A stretch of 64,000 bases of DNA, taken from assembly GCF_028736215.1 (NCBI RefSeq), contig NZ_CP117883.1, forward strand, positions 5,890,001-5,954,000. Reading direction: 5' to 3'. The position numbers were made by a program, and so were the translations under genes. Below the pieces are notes generated by a model. It saw only the letters and a list, made by a program, of their open reading frames with translations. It ran no database searches and had not been told where the DNA came from. This document shows, piece after piece, positions 27,618 through 36,029 of this stretch (position 1 is the first letter of the stretch; every line of letters starts with the position of its first letter). The stretch is from Mucilaginibacter sp. KACC 22773. GTDB lineage: Bacteria > Bacteroidota > Bacteroidia > Sphingobacteriales > Sphingobacteriaceae.

Positions 27618-27833
27618 TCACACCTCCTGTAAATAATCTGCTATGGTGCCGATCACTTCGTATTTTAAGAAGCGGTCGTCCTCGTCCAGGCCTTTGATTA
27701 AAGGCGCACAGAGTTCGAGGATATTGGTAAGCTCGTAGTGGAGAATCCCATGGTTGGAAAAGCGGAGATAGGCCCTGATGAATTCCTCCTCCAACACCAG
27801 CTTTACGTAATCGTAGGCTATGGAATCAGTCAT
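27618..27833 (-). CDS. Small acidic protein of unknown function
   Basis: 71 residues from ATG at 27833, which follows the TraN stop by 16 bp; a longer frame to 27875 would run into traN. All-helical, with D-Y-V-K-L-V-L-E-E-E-F and L-D-E-D-D-R. No recognised family. Ends 1 bp before the start of the giant methylase/helicase gene, so the two are coupled; a chaperone or regulator of that protein is possible but unproven. Confidence 0.5.
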   Translation of the reverse strand: MTDSIAYDYVKLVLEEEFIRAYLRFSNHGILHYELTNILELCAPLIKGLDEDDRFLKYEVIGTIADYLQEV

Positions 27834-27849
27834 AAAATTGGGTTGAGCG

Positions 27850-28644
27850 TTAATTCGGCAGGATATCCGCATCAAGGATATCCTGGTAGGAGATCGTCAG
27901 CGTTACGATCCGCCCTGACAGCTGCTTTTCGCTGAGTTCCGTGTGCAATACTTTATTACCCGGAAAAGACATCTTTTTAAAGACAAAGATGTTCCGGTAG
28001 TTCCGGGAAAAAGCCGGCGAATCAAACAGGACAAACTCGGGCCTGATCTCCACGGATTGGTTGTTGGCGGCTTTGGTTACCTTTTTATCATCTATCCGGA
28101 ACCGGAGATCGGCGATATCGTATTTCAGATTGGTTTTATTGTGGTAGCCGATATCCAGGAAAATATAATCTCCGACCGTGTAGACGTGATTTAACCGCCC
28201 TTCAATGCCGAATGCCTTTACTTTTTCCATGCGCTGCTCCGGCTTTTTGGCGATCAAACTGAGTGCCAGGGCCTTCAACTGATTTTGTGAAAGTCCAACG
28301 CCGGAAATATCCAGGGGGTTCATATCCGCCGGGACGATGCTGATCTCGGTAGGGACACCGGGGTAACCCGGCAGCAGCCGGTATTGCGCAATAAACTTTT
28401 CACCGGCAATGGTTACGACCGATCCCTTGAAGTACTGGAGCGAATCACGCAATTTCAAGCGTAATACGTTTTTTAAGGGCAGGTCACCGGCCAGTTCCTT
28501 CGTAGAAATATCCACGTACCGGATCGGCTCGGGAGAAATAAAGTGTATGGTCAGGTTGTCCGGGAGGTAAACCACCGGCAATGGTTTTTGGGCATAGAGC
28601 GTAGGGGCGCAAAGCACCAGTAAAAAGAAAAAGATCGTTTTCAT
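27850..28644 (-). CDS. traN: Conjugative transposon protein TraN (VirB9-like, DUF4138)
   Basis: 264 residues with an N-terminal signal peptide (FFFLLVLCAPTLYAQ). The body is rich in beta strands and contains H-F-I-S-P-E-P-I-R-Y-V-D and the V-G-D-Y-I-F-L-D-I segment, as in TraN/DUF4138 proteins of CTnDOT-type elements, which take the place of VirB9 in the outer-membrane part of the T4SS. It follows TraM with 22 bp spacing, the usual order. Confidence 0.87.
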   Translation of the reverse strand: MKTIFFFLLVLCAPTLYAQKPLPVVYLPDNLTIHFISPEPIRYVDISTKELAGDLPLKNVLRLKLRDSLQYFKGSVVTIAGEKFIAQYRLLPGYPGVPTEISIVPADMNPLDISGVGLSQNQLKALALSLIAKKPEQRMEKVKAFGIEGRLNHVYTVGDYIFLDIGYHNKTNLKYDIADLRFRIDDKKVTKAANNQSVEIRPEFVLFDSPAFSRNYRNIFVFKKMSFPGNKVLHTELSEKQLSGRIVTLTISYQDILDADILPN

Positions 28645-28666
28645 ATTAATAGCTTTTTTCGTGTGA

Positions 28667-29878
28667 TTACTGCATTTCAGCTGTACTCAAGAGGCTTTCG
28701 CGTTTTTGGGCGTTTTGCAACGCGTCCGTGTCAATTAAGTAGAGGTAGGAGTTATATTTAAGCTTTGCCTTGTTTTTTCGGATGAGCGAAGCAATGGCAG
28801 AAGATGTGGACTGAAAAACTTTGTCGAGCGAGCTCATGATAAACTGGCTGTTGCCGGAACTTCCGTCGATCGTAACGCCTTGGACCGAGTTGCTACCCAG
28901 GTCTTTGGTAAAATCCCGGAACGCGGATGAGGGTACATACAGGCCGGGTAAGCCGTCCATATCGTAAACGTCGAGTTTAACCGGCAGGATCTTTCCTTCA
29001 AATAAGATCGAGGTAATGGATAAAGTCACGCGCTGTTCTGAAAAGCCGCTGACCTGGGCGAATATATAAGTACCCTTTTTGACCAGGTTATTGCCTGCCT
29101 TAATATCTTCCAGCAATTTCAGCCGCAACCGTGATCCCGCGTAACCTGTGACATTCTCGTCGATCACCGCGCTGATAAAAGCCGGTTCCTTTTCGGGTAG
29201 AACGGTATTGAAATCACCGGATAGGGCATTTGCTTTTTCAACCGTCAGTTTTACCTGGCTTGCTTTGAGTTTGGCTGCTTTGTCGGCCAGTTCTTTTTTC
29301 TTTAGTTCCTCTTTATAGGCCGGATCATTTTGCTTACTGACACTATCCATGATCGCCATCTGCTGCCGGAATACATCCATGGGGTCTTTCTCTTTCGGCG
29401 CCGGTTCAACCTGACGGGCAGTGTTTGCCTGCCTGCGGCTCATGGCTTCAACGGCATTTGCAACCTGTTGGTCATGTGTTATACCCGATGGCCGAATACG
29501 TCCACCTACCGGCATTTCAACCGCTCCGAATTTAAGTTTCATAACCTGCCGGATGGAGTCCAGCTTTTTCTTTTGCTGATCGGAATAGTCATTATTGTAC
29601 GCCGGATTGCTGGAGTTCTCACGCGGGATCACATTTACCGCGGTTAAACCATCCGCTTCCTTATAGGTATTGCGGTAGGCATCCAGCTTATCTGCGAGTT
29701 GTTTCTTCCGGACGTCGGCTGAAACCTGCCCGACCGAGTTATTGAGGCCGACCGTTTCTTTGGCCGTTTCCTTTGGTTTGGAAGAAAAGCCGCTTTGCCA
29801 GGCATAAAAGAACAGGCACAAAAACGGCAACAGGATGACCGGCAGCATATATTTGGGCTGTTTAAAATCAATTTTCAT
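28667..29878 (-). CDS. traM: Conjugative transposon protein TraM (VirB10-like)
   Basis: 403 residues. One N-terminal TM helix (YMLPVILLPFLCLFFYAW), a long charged and partly coiled region (about 40-230), then a C-terminal beta domain with V-K-K-G-T-Y-I-F-A-Q-V, L-P-G-L-Y-V-P and V-Q-G-V-T-I-D, the usual TraM pattern. TraM spans the periplasm and links inner and outer parts of the channel, in the role of VirB10. Confidence 0.88.
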   Translation of the reverse strand: MKIDFKQPKYMLPVILLPFLCLFFYAWQSGFSSKPKETAKETVGLNNSVGQVSADVRKKQLADKLDAYRNTYKEADGLTAVNVIPRENSSNPAYNNDYSDQQKKKLDSIRQVMKLKFGAVEMPVGGRIRPSGITHDQQVANAVEAMSRRQANTARQVEPAPKEKDPMDVFRQQMAIMDSVSKQNDPAYKEELKKKELADKAAKLKASQVKLTVEKANALSGDFNTVLPEKEPAFISAVIDENVTGYAGSRLRLKLLEDIKAGNNLVKKGTYIFAQVSGFSEQRVTLSITSILFEGKILPVKLDVYDMDGLPGLYVPSSAFRDFTKDLGSNSVQGVTIDGSSGNSQFIMSSLDKVFQSTSSAIASLIRKNKAKLKYNSYLYLIDTDALQNAQKRESLLSTAEMQ

Positions 29879-29885
29879 AGTGTGT

Positions 29886-30299
29886 TTACTTTAATGATTG
29901 ATGAATTTCCGCCAGGCGGCTGAGCGCGCTGTCCAGCAGGATGCTGTCCCGGCCTGACAATTGTTTTTTAGCGGTCAGGCTGTCTACCAGCTGTTTGAGC
30001 TGCATAGTCTCACGGATATTGCCGGTGGTCCGCAGGATCTGGCTGAAGCCATCCTCCACCGGGCTGACCTTGGTAACTACTGTTGCTGCAGCCTTCTCCG
30101 GGTGTCGGAAAACCGTAAACGACAAAACCAGAGAAACCAGCATCAGGACTACCATGCAGCCGAAAATGAACTTTGGATAGGCTATGGTCAAACTTTTGAT
30201 CGCATTTCCGGCAATAGCGAAATAAGTCCCGAATTCCTTTTGCAATTCACTGTACAGGGTATCCCTGGGATCCCTGTTAGAATGTATTCTTTTCCACAT
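29886..30299 (-). CDS. TraL-like small membrane protein
   Basis: 137 residues from ATG at 30299 (the frame reaches back to 30335, deeper inside traK). One TM helix (FGCMVVLMLVSLVLSFTVF) in the middle and a helical C-terminus with I-R-E-T-M-Q-L-K-Q-L. Position between TraK and TraM is that of TraL in CTnDOT-type operons, and the single-TM layout agrees; the sequence itself is poorly conserved. Overlaps traK by 23 bp. Confidence 0.6.
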   Translation of the reverse strand: MWKRIHSNRDPRDTLYSELQKEFGTYFAIAGNAIKSLTIAYPKFIFGCMVVLMLVSLVLSFTVFRHPEKAAATVVTKVSPVEDGFSQILRTTGNIRETMQLKQLVDSLTAKKQLSGRDSILLDSALSRLAEIHQSLK

Positions 30300-30891
30300 C
30301 TTGGAGGTCTTTATTTTCAAGGGTTTTCCAGCCACAGATCAATACGCCATGCGGGTTATTATCACTGCGCGGGATGTCTTTCAGGTAACCTTCGGTGATC
30401 AATGAACGGACGACAGTAGAGCTGCGCCGGTCGATCTTCAGCTTTCCATAATACCGGAAATAATGTTTGGGCACATCCACCGAAATCGAATCGGTTTGCA
30501 GCGTTAACACAGAACTGGAAGAAAGAATAGAATTAAAAAAACCATTTTCCTTGAGGTTATTATATTGCTGCATGCCTGATTCGTCCACCAGGTACATGGC
30601 TTTTTTCATCTGGTATTCCATGTAATTATCATCCGGTGTGAGCGAGAAAAAAAGCGAATGGAAAAGGTCGACATCGGCCCTGTACTCGGCGGGACGGTTG
30701 ATCTGTACATCGGTTTGCCTGGCCAGTATGGGGACGTTATTATCCAGGATGTATATATTTTTCTGCGCATTGGATACCAGTTTATAAGCATACAGGCAAT
30801 TCATGCCTACAATGACCAGTGAGGTCAGCAGACTGCCTGCCGCTATAAAAGTGGCCAGCCTGACCTTTGCTTCAATATTTTTGATGATCAT
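30277..30891 (-). CDS. traK: Conjugative transposon protein TraK (VirB8-like)
   Basis: 204 residues from ATG at 30891 (the first in-frame codon at 30900 is a TTG). N-terminal TM helix (TFIAAGSLLTSLVIVGMN), then D-V-D-L-F-H-S-L-F-F-S-L-T-P-D-D and Y-Y-G-K-L-K-I-D-R-R-S-S, both typical of TraK. TraK is the VirB8-type inner-membrane assembly factor of the channel. It lies between TraJ and the TraL-like gene. Confidence 0.88.
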   Translation of the reverse strand: MIIKNIEAKVRLATFIAAGSLLTSLVIVGMNCLYAYKLVSNAQKNIYILDNNVPILARQTDVQINRPAEYRADVDLFHSLFFSLTPDDNYMEYQMKKAMYLVDESGMQQYNNLKENGFFNSILSSSSVLTLQTDSISVDVPKHYFRYYGKLKIDRRSSTVVRSLITEGYLKDIPRSDNNPHGVLICGWKTLENKDLQDVEKNTF

Positions 30892-30910
30892 GACTATCAA
30901 TTAAATAAAA

Positions 30911-30938
30911 AGGCCGGCCCGCATCTGCGGGTCAGCCT
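30911..30938 (-). terminator. Hairpin between traJ and traK
   Basis: On the minus strand AGGCTGACCCGC and GCGGGCCGGCCT pair with one mismatch and one wobble around AGAT, followed by TTTTTATTT. It could act as an attenuator inside the tra operon rather than a full terminator, because the genes on both sides belong together. Confidence 0.4.
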
Positions 30939-30967
30939 GACATTAAAAAGAAGAAAAGAAAAAGGAT

Positions 30968-32125
30968 TTAAAAGAAGCTTCCAGCGGCTTTCCGGGCCAT
31001 GCTTGTAATGGTTCCGGCACTTCTGCCAAAAGTTGATGTTGCCGAACTGATACCGGAAGTGGAGATGATCCAGGTCGAGATGCTGGGCACGGTGAACATA
31101 CAGATCGCGCCGATCAGGAATACGATGATGACGGTACCAAATGACAAGACACCATTACCTGCAAACCAGGCCATTTTTTCCAGATTGGCGCTCATTCCGT
31201 TCTCGCCGACGAGTTCCTTGTATTTGCTGATCTCGGATTTTAAAGCATATTCCTGCATCAAACCGCACAGGTACATGATGAGGTAAGCAATACCGCTGTA
31301 GAGATTAACCGAAATAAAGCGTGCGATCCAGGTGCTGAAACTATCGCGGAAAGCCGGCAAAATACTGGTGGCAACAGCGAATGGCCCAAGAATGATCAAT
31401 ATAGTCGAATAGATGATCTGGATCATAAAGATTATGTAAACCGCAATGCGCAGAATCCAGATCCCTAATAGTTCCAGCAGCTGTGTAAAGAGTAGCTGCA
31501 TGCCCACGGTCAGCCGGTTTTTTAATTCCAGCAAGGGTGAGACTACCGTACTGATGCCTTCCTTAACGGTACTGGTTACCGAATCCCATGCCTGCCCGTA
31601 CCAGGTATCGCTTTCCTTCTCAGCCACCTCAGCCTGCGCCTGGTAGGTGTATAAGGAATTGGAGACGGCGAGCATCAGGCTGGAACGGTTCAGGCGCAGG
31701 TTATTGACGATCGTTTGCTGGCTGTTAAACATTTGCTCGGTTTGGCTGGCAACGATGTCTGTCGGAAAGGCGATCATTTTGACGAATACCCCCCACCAGA
31801 GAATGACCATGGCTAAACCAAAGGGACGCAGCAAGGGCATGATCTCCAGCTGTTTATCGCCGACCATCATTTCATACGACTTTATCGCGAAAAAAATGAT
31901 CATGAAAATAGCGGCAAGCGCTTTCGCATCACCAATAAACATCCCGAAATGCGTCCATACCGAATCTTTAAGGCCTTTTAAAAACACCATGACGCCTGTT
32001 TCATAGACACCGTCACCCTGTAGAAACTGTAAGGTTTTGCCATTGTCGGGTGGGGGTGCTGATTGGGCAAATAAGGAGCTGATACAAAAACACAGCAGTA
32101 TGACTAATAGGAGTTTCTTTTTCAT
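30968..32125 (-). CDS. traJ: Conjugative transposon protein TraJ (VirB6-like)
   Basis: 385 residues. The ATG at 32125 overlaps the upstream stop (ATGA), and gives a clean signal peptide (LLLVILLCFCISSLFAQ). At least six TM helices follow (for example AAIFMIIFFAIKSYEMM, ILRIAVYIIFMIQIIYSTIL, TVIIVFLIGAICMFTVP). This fits TraJ, the polytopic VirB6-type channel component. Start at 32179 rejected because it lies deep in the upstream gene. Confidence 0.87.
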   Translation of the reverse strand: MKKKLLLVILLCFCISSLFAQSAPPPDNGKTLQFLQGDGVYETGVMVFLKGLKDSVWTHFGMFIGDAKALAAIFMIIFFAIKSYEMMVGDKQLEIMPLLRPFGLAMVILWWGVFVKMIAFPTDIVASQTEQMFNSQQTIVNNLRLNRSSLMLAVSNSLYTYQAQAEVAEKESDTWYGQAWDSVTSTVKEGISTVVSPLLELKNRLTVGMQLLFTQLLELLGIWILRIAVYIIFMIQIIYSTILIILGPFAVATSILPAFRDSFSTWIARFISVNLYSGIAYLIMYLCGLMQEYALKSEISKYKELVGENGMSANLEKMAWFAGNGVLSFGTVIIVFLIGAICMFTVPSISTWIISTSGISSATSTFGRSAGTITSMARKAAGSFF

Positions 32126-32904
32126 TGCAGGTTCTTTAAAACGTCTCTGGCGATCTGGATATCCGTTTGTGGGGTCCAATCGCTGACCGTCACTTGTCCG
32201 GCCCTTAATTTCTGCTGCCGGGCGGTCATGTCAATGGTGGCTCGTGCCGAGGAGGTACTGATCGCCCATACACCGGCGAGGTTCCGGTATTCCATCAGCA
32301 GGCGATGGTACGCCATGATCCGTGAACCCCTGTCCATCGTCGCGGTATGCGCGGCATCAAGGCGTTCCCTGAGCATATCCAGTTCATCATTGTACCAGCT
32401 ATATAAACCCTCCGAAACCAGTTTCGCGCTGACTTCCGGGGAAAGCCCGGCCAATATGGAGGTCATCGAATGATCCAGTACCGGCCTCAGTTCCTTGCTG
32501 TAATAAAGCTGCCACAGGGGGTCGATCCCGGAGACCAGGCCCGATTGGTTGGCTATTTCGGATAATGCCGTATTACGTACGGTATCAGATTGCAGTTTAT
32601 ATTTATTATCCGTACCGTTCATCATGCCAACCAATGCCAGGCGCTGCGTTTGCGGCCCGTTCGCGCTCAGCGGCCGAAGGTCTTTTTTATGGTAACTGGG
32701 ATGAAACAAACCCCAGGTGAGCCAGTAATAGGGATTGAGGCTGAGAAAACCGGCTTTCGGTTCGAATTTGTTTTTGTCCCATTGCAGGTAAACCATACGT
32801 TCCTGCTGGTAGCGGACGGCTTTGTCCTGCGCGGGTGTCTGACTGAAACATTGCTGGATCAGCGAGAACCATATCAATGGCAGTGGTATCAAAAAGTTTT
32901 TCAT
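32122..32904 (-). CDS. Exported protein of the tra operon, related to TraI-like neighbours
   Basis: 260 residues from ATG at 32904, which opens a signal peptide (FLIPLPLIWFSLIQQCFSQ); longer starts lack one. The mature protein is helical with L-D-H-S-M-T-S-I-L-A-G-L. Its end (T-D-I-Q-I-A-R-D-V-L-K-N-L-Q) resembles the D-V-R-I-A-N-D-V-L-T-N-A-K-Y-L-K-Q end of the TraI-like protein further upstream, so it may be a far relative of that family. Stop overlaps the traJ start by 4 bp. Probably periplasmic. Confidence 0.65.
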   Translation of the reverse strand: MKNFLIPLPLIWFSLIQQCFSQTPAQDKAVRYQQERMVYLQWDKNKFEPKAGFLSLNPYYWLTWGLFHPSYHKKDLRPLSANGPQTQRLALVGMMNGTDNKYKLQSDTVRNTALSEIANQSGLVSGIDPLWQLYYSKELRPVLDHSMTSILAGLSPEVSAKLVSEGLYSWYNDELDMLRERLDAAHTATMDRGSRIMAYHRLLMEYRNLAGVWAISTSSARATIDMTARQQKLRAGQVTVSDWTPQTDIQIARDVLKNLQ

Positions 32905-32956
32905 GATCGATTGTTTTAAATGTATAGGAGACCATCCGACACTGTCGGGGTGATGG

Positions 32957-33631
32957 TCATTGGCGCAGGTATTTTGCGTTTTGAATAGTTTCATTAACGA
33001 TCCGGTTATCCTGGCTGATAAAATTGGCGAAGGGATTTAGCGCAGCGATCACGCCGCGTTCTTTCGCCCAGTACATCGATTTCCAGGCGCCATAAGCTAA
33101 GCCGTCCAGTATTTGCAATTGCGTGATCACTTTGCGCAGCAGCTGGTCCCGGGAATTATAGTCGGCCAAAACATTGTTGCCCTCTTTGAGGACATAGCCG
33201 GAGACATCCGATACCAGGGCCAGTGAGCGCTGCCGCATTTCCGACGCGATATTTTCGGCAAATAATAACAGGTAGGGCTCGTTCCTGGCCATGGCCAATG
33301 CCTGGTTGATATAAGCGGTCATATCTGCGATAATGACCGCCATGTTTTTTACGGCCAGCCCGTCCTTTAAAGCAGAATTCAAATTGGACAAGCCTTCGTA
33401 GATCATGGTCTGTGCCAATACCACGGAACCCACATTCGTATTGAGGTCACTGATATTGTTATTGATCTTACCCAGGTACTGGTCATGGGTCAGCTCGGCG
33501 CTGCTCCTGACAGCGGCATTTTGTGACACAGCGATGAGGTGCTGGTAGTCGATCACGTATTGCTGCGCAATCAGGGAGGGCGAAAAGAAAAAGCCGAAAA
33601 CAAAAAGGAGCACAAAAGTTCTTTTTTTCAT
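32957..33631 (-). CDS. TraI-like exported protein, copy 1
   Basis: 224 residues with signal peptide (FVLLFVFGFFFSPSLIAQQ). All-helical mature part; the end L-N-P-F-A-N-F and N-A-K-Y-L-R-Q is shared with the two other TraI-like genes upstream. In CTnDOT-type operons a TraI-like (DUF4141-type) exported protein sits between TraG and TraJ, as here, possibly in the place of VirB5. Start overlaps the upstream stop by 4 bp. Confidence 0.65.
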   Translation of the reverse strand: MKKRTFVLLFVFGFFFSPSLIAQQYVIDYQHLIAVSQNAAVRSSAELTHDQYLGKINNNISDLNTNVGSVVLAQTMIYEGLSNLNSALKDGLAVKNMAVIIADMTAYINQALAMARNEPYLLLFAENIASEMRQRSLALVSDVSGYVLKEGNNVLADYNSRDQLLRKVITQLQILDGLAYGAWKSMYWAKERGVIAALNPFANFISQDNRIVNETIQNAKYLRQ

Positions 33632-34296
33632 TGTTTAAGATATTTGGCGTTTTGAATAATGTCACCTGCAATAGCCTTATCGGCATCAATGAAATTCTGA
33701 AAGGGGTTTGCCGCTCTTATCAGGGATGAAAGGTTGGAATATTGCATCATGCCCAGCATATTTCCCGACAGATCCTGGATATTACTCAATTCAGAGATGA
33801 CATAATCGAACAGTATTTTGCGGTCGGATGCCTTCATTTGGTTTACATCACCAAGCGAAAGCGAAAGTCCCGTGACATAGGCCACAAGGCTTCGGGCCTG
33901 CGAAGTAAATTGCAAAGCAGATTGATAACCGACCGCAATTAAGGCTGGATTTTTCTGCACCAGCTGAACGATCTGCGCCTGGTTACTCACGATACGCTCG
34001 ACCATCGGTGACGCGTAGATGCCGATCTCCGCGATATTAATAGCAGTTCCTAACGTATTGTACCGTTGCTGCAAAGTCCGGTACATCGCTTTCGTTTTTT
34101 CCAGCAAGCTCAGGTTCGCCTGTTCATTGGCGGTAGCCAGGCCCTGCTGGTTCTTGGCTTTGACCTGCAGTTTGTTTTCGGATTCCGATTCGTCAACGAG
34201 TTGGTGAAGTGCCGGGATATTCAGTATTTTTTGCTGGGAAAAAGCGGATAACCCGAAGCCTGCCCATAGGAGGAAAATGGCTATTATATTTTTCAT
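33628..34296 (-). CDS. TraI-like exported protein, copy 2
   Basis: 222 residues from ATG at 34296, the start that gives a signal peptide (IIAIFLLWAGFGLSAFSQ). Helical, Gln-rich mature protein with A-N-P-F-Q-N-F and the shared end N-A-K-Y-L-K-Q. Paralogue of its two neighbours in the operon. It is separated from copy 3 by the MT-A70-like methylase gene. Confidence 0.65.
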   Translation of the reverse strand: MKNIIAIFLLWAGFGLSAFSQQKILNIPALHQLVDESESENKLQVKAKNQQGLATANEQANLSLLEKTKAMYRTLQQRYNTLGTAINIAEIGIYASPMVERIVSNQAQIVQLVQKNPALIAVGYQSALQFTSQARSLVAYVTGLSLSLGDVNQMKASDRKILFDYVISELSNIQDLSGNMLGMMQYSNLSSLIRAANPFQNFIDADKAIAGDIIQNAKYLKQ

Positions 34297-34306
34297 AAGA
34301 ATTTGA

Positions 34307-34828
34307 TTAGGTGTCATTGCGGTGGAACAGATCCCAGCCGCGGCGCATGCAGTTACCGAAGATTTGTATTTTGGCTCGTGTCGGATACCATCCTTCGATC
34401 ATTGCGTAGGCATCTTCCGGCTTTTGGTTTCGGTGTTTGACTTTGCCGGTAAACGGGGATGCTAAAGGATCCGGAAAATTACCTTTGGGCGGCCAGTATC
34501 CTTCTTTTTGAAAAACGAACAGGTATTCAAAAACCTCCCTGGTGTTGCCGCGTTTCCATTTTGCACGCTTCCATATCTGGTAGGTATCATATTGATAACC
34601 CAGGCGGTTCATATATTCGCGGCAGTCTTCCGTAAATTTTTCGGTTACCCAAACCAGGACGACATGGTGCCTGGAGGCCAAATCCGCCAAACAACACTCG
34701 ATGAAATTAAAGGCCCGGATTGCCCGCCACATTTTCGGCCGAATGCTGTCGGTCAACAGTTTATTAGATCTTTTGTAAGCCCTGTATTGTTTCCATGGCG
34801 GACAGATCATGAATAGTTCATATTTCAT
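34307..34828 (-). CDS. MT-A70-like adenine methyltransferase, compact and divergent
   Basis: 173 residues. The N-terminal M-I-C-P-P-W-K-Q-Y replaces the D-P-P-W catalytic motif of MT-A70 enzymes. Downstream come V-V-L-V-W-V-T-E, W-K-R-A-K-W-K-R-G, E-Y-L-F-V-F-Q, H-R-N-Q-K-P-E, and F-G-N-C-M-R-R-G-W-D, all in the order seen in MT-A70 proteins (E-x-L, H-x-x-K-P, E-L-F-A-R-x-x-x-x-G-W). Asp to Cys in the first motif may change or remove activity. It sits between two exported TraI-like genes with 4-bp and small overlaps, an unusual place for a cytoplasmic enzyme. Likely target would be adenine N6 in the transferred DNA. Confidence 0.65.
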   Translation of the reverse strand: MKYELFMICPPWKQYRAYKRSNKLLTDSIRPKMWRAIRAFNFIECCLADLASRHHVVLVWVTEKFTEDCREYMNRLGYQYDTYQIWKRAKWKRGNTREVFEYLFVFQKEGYWPPKGNFPDPLASPFTGKVKHRNQKPEDAYAMIEGWYPTRAKIQIFGNCMRRGWDLFHRNDT

Positions 34829-35508
34829 TGTTTGAGGTATTTGGCATTGGTTAACACGTCATTGGCTATCCGGACATCCTGGTTCTGCCATTCCGCCCAG
34901 GGATTAAGGGAGCGAAATATGCCGTTGATCTTTGCCCAGTACATGGCCCGGCTCATGCCATAGGCGATACCGCGCAGGATCCGCATCTCATCGGCAATAT
35001 GGTTGAGCAGCTTGCCGCGCTCTCCGGAATCCATGAGATTTTTTGTTCCCCCCTGCAGGACAAAGGTGCTGACCTCGGCGGCGAGCGTTGTCGCCCTTGT
35101 CTGAAAATCCCTTGCGCCCTGCTCTGCAAAAAGTAATAGTGCCGGGTTGGATTTCGCCAGCTTAACGGATTCCTCCACATCGCCTATAATATCGACCCCA
35201 CATTGGGCGATCTCTTTAACGGTGTTCAGGTTATTGATCACGGAAGCTACCTGGCTCAGGCCCTGGTAAATTTTATTCTGCAGGTTATTGACGATAACGA
35301 GCTGGCAGCTAACAGCGAGCTGCCCTTTTTGAATGAGGTCAAGTTTGTTATTGGTGGTGTTAAGCTGCCCGTTAATGGTGCCGGCATTTATGGCAATAGC
35401 GCCTGATACGGCAGGATCAATGGTCAATGTCTGTGCATGGGAGCTGCTATAGCTCGTCATAATTAACAGTGCAAGTAAAAGCGGCCATATGATAAATTTG
35501 GTTTTCAT
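34825..35508 (-). CDS. TraI-like exported protein, copy 3
   Basis: 227 residues with signal peptide (IIWPLLLALLIMTSYSSSHA). L-N-P-W-A-E-W and N-A-K-Y-L-K-Q at the end, and Y-G-M-S-R-A-M-Y-W-A-K near residue 195, match copy 1 (Y-G-A-W-K-S-M-Y-W-A-K). Two Cys in the mature part (C68 region and I-A-Q-C-G-V-D) could form a disulfide. Start overlaps the traG stop by 4 bp; first of the set after TraG. Confidence 0.68.
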   Translation of the reverse strand: MKTKFIIWPLLLALLIMTSYSSSHAQTLTIDPAVSGAIAINAGTINGQLNTTNNKLDLIQKGQLAVSCQLVIVNNLQNKIYQGLSQVASVINNLNTVKEIAQCGVDIIGDVEESVKLAKSNPALLLFAEQGARDFQTRATTLAAEVSTFVLQGGTKNLMDSGERGKLLNHIADEMRILRGIAYGMSRAMYWAKINGIFRSLNPWAEWQNQDVRIANDVLTNAKYLKQ

Positions 35509-36029
35509 GATGGGTGGTTTTGATTAACCTGTGAAATAAAAGCAGGTAAAGATTTACCGCTTTCCTTAAAATCCCGGACAAAGGCATCCAGACCCTCGGG
35601 ATAAGAACCGAAACGGCTGGTATAATTTTCTACTGCCGACTTTTCCGGTTTTTCTGTTGTGTAACAGAGGTATTGCTGCAAGGACACCTCTACACCGTAA
35701 ACTTCACCAACGGCCCCGCGACGGATATAGACTTCCTTGAACCGGCCGCGATTTTCGATATTATCCAACTGGTTGATCGTAAAGATCTTCCTTCGCTCGG
35801 TTTCATTTATGGAGAGCAGCGCTGCTATATCATTATAATTGTCCTTGAACTTGGTTTGGTCCAGCAGGCAAATGGTATCGGAGTTGTTGATGATACTATC
35901 TTTAACTACCGCATTGCCAATAATGTCCCCAAGTTCTTGGGTAACCACAATCGCCTCGCCCCAAAATTTTCTAACCGTTTTATACAGGTAGAGTAAATAC
36001 CCGGCCATTAAAGGGCTCGCAATTGCCTT
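35505..36029 (-). CDS. traG: TraG conjugation ATPase (VirB4-like), C-terminal exon
   Basis: 174 codons before the stop. It begins K-A-I-A-S-P-L-M-A-G-Y-L-L-Y, which continues directly from the V-V-E-E-A-W end of the exon at 38403-40301 when the group II intron (36030-38402) is removed. The segment I-V-V-T-Q-E-L-G-D-I-I and C-L-L-D-Q-T-K are standard for the TraG/VirB4 C-terminus. Codon phase at the join is 0 on both sides. The exon is intact, so activity depends only on splicing. Confidence 0.88.
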   Translation of the reverse strand, partial: KAIASPLMAGYLLYLYKTVRKFWGEAIVVTQELGDIIGNAVVKDSIINNSDTICLLDQTKFKDNYNDIAALLSINETERRKIFTINQLDNIENRGRFKEVYIRRGAVGEVYGVEVSLQQYLCYTTEKPEKSAVENYTSRFGSYPEGLDAFVRDFKESGKSLPAFISQVNQNHPS

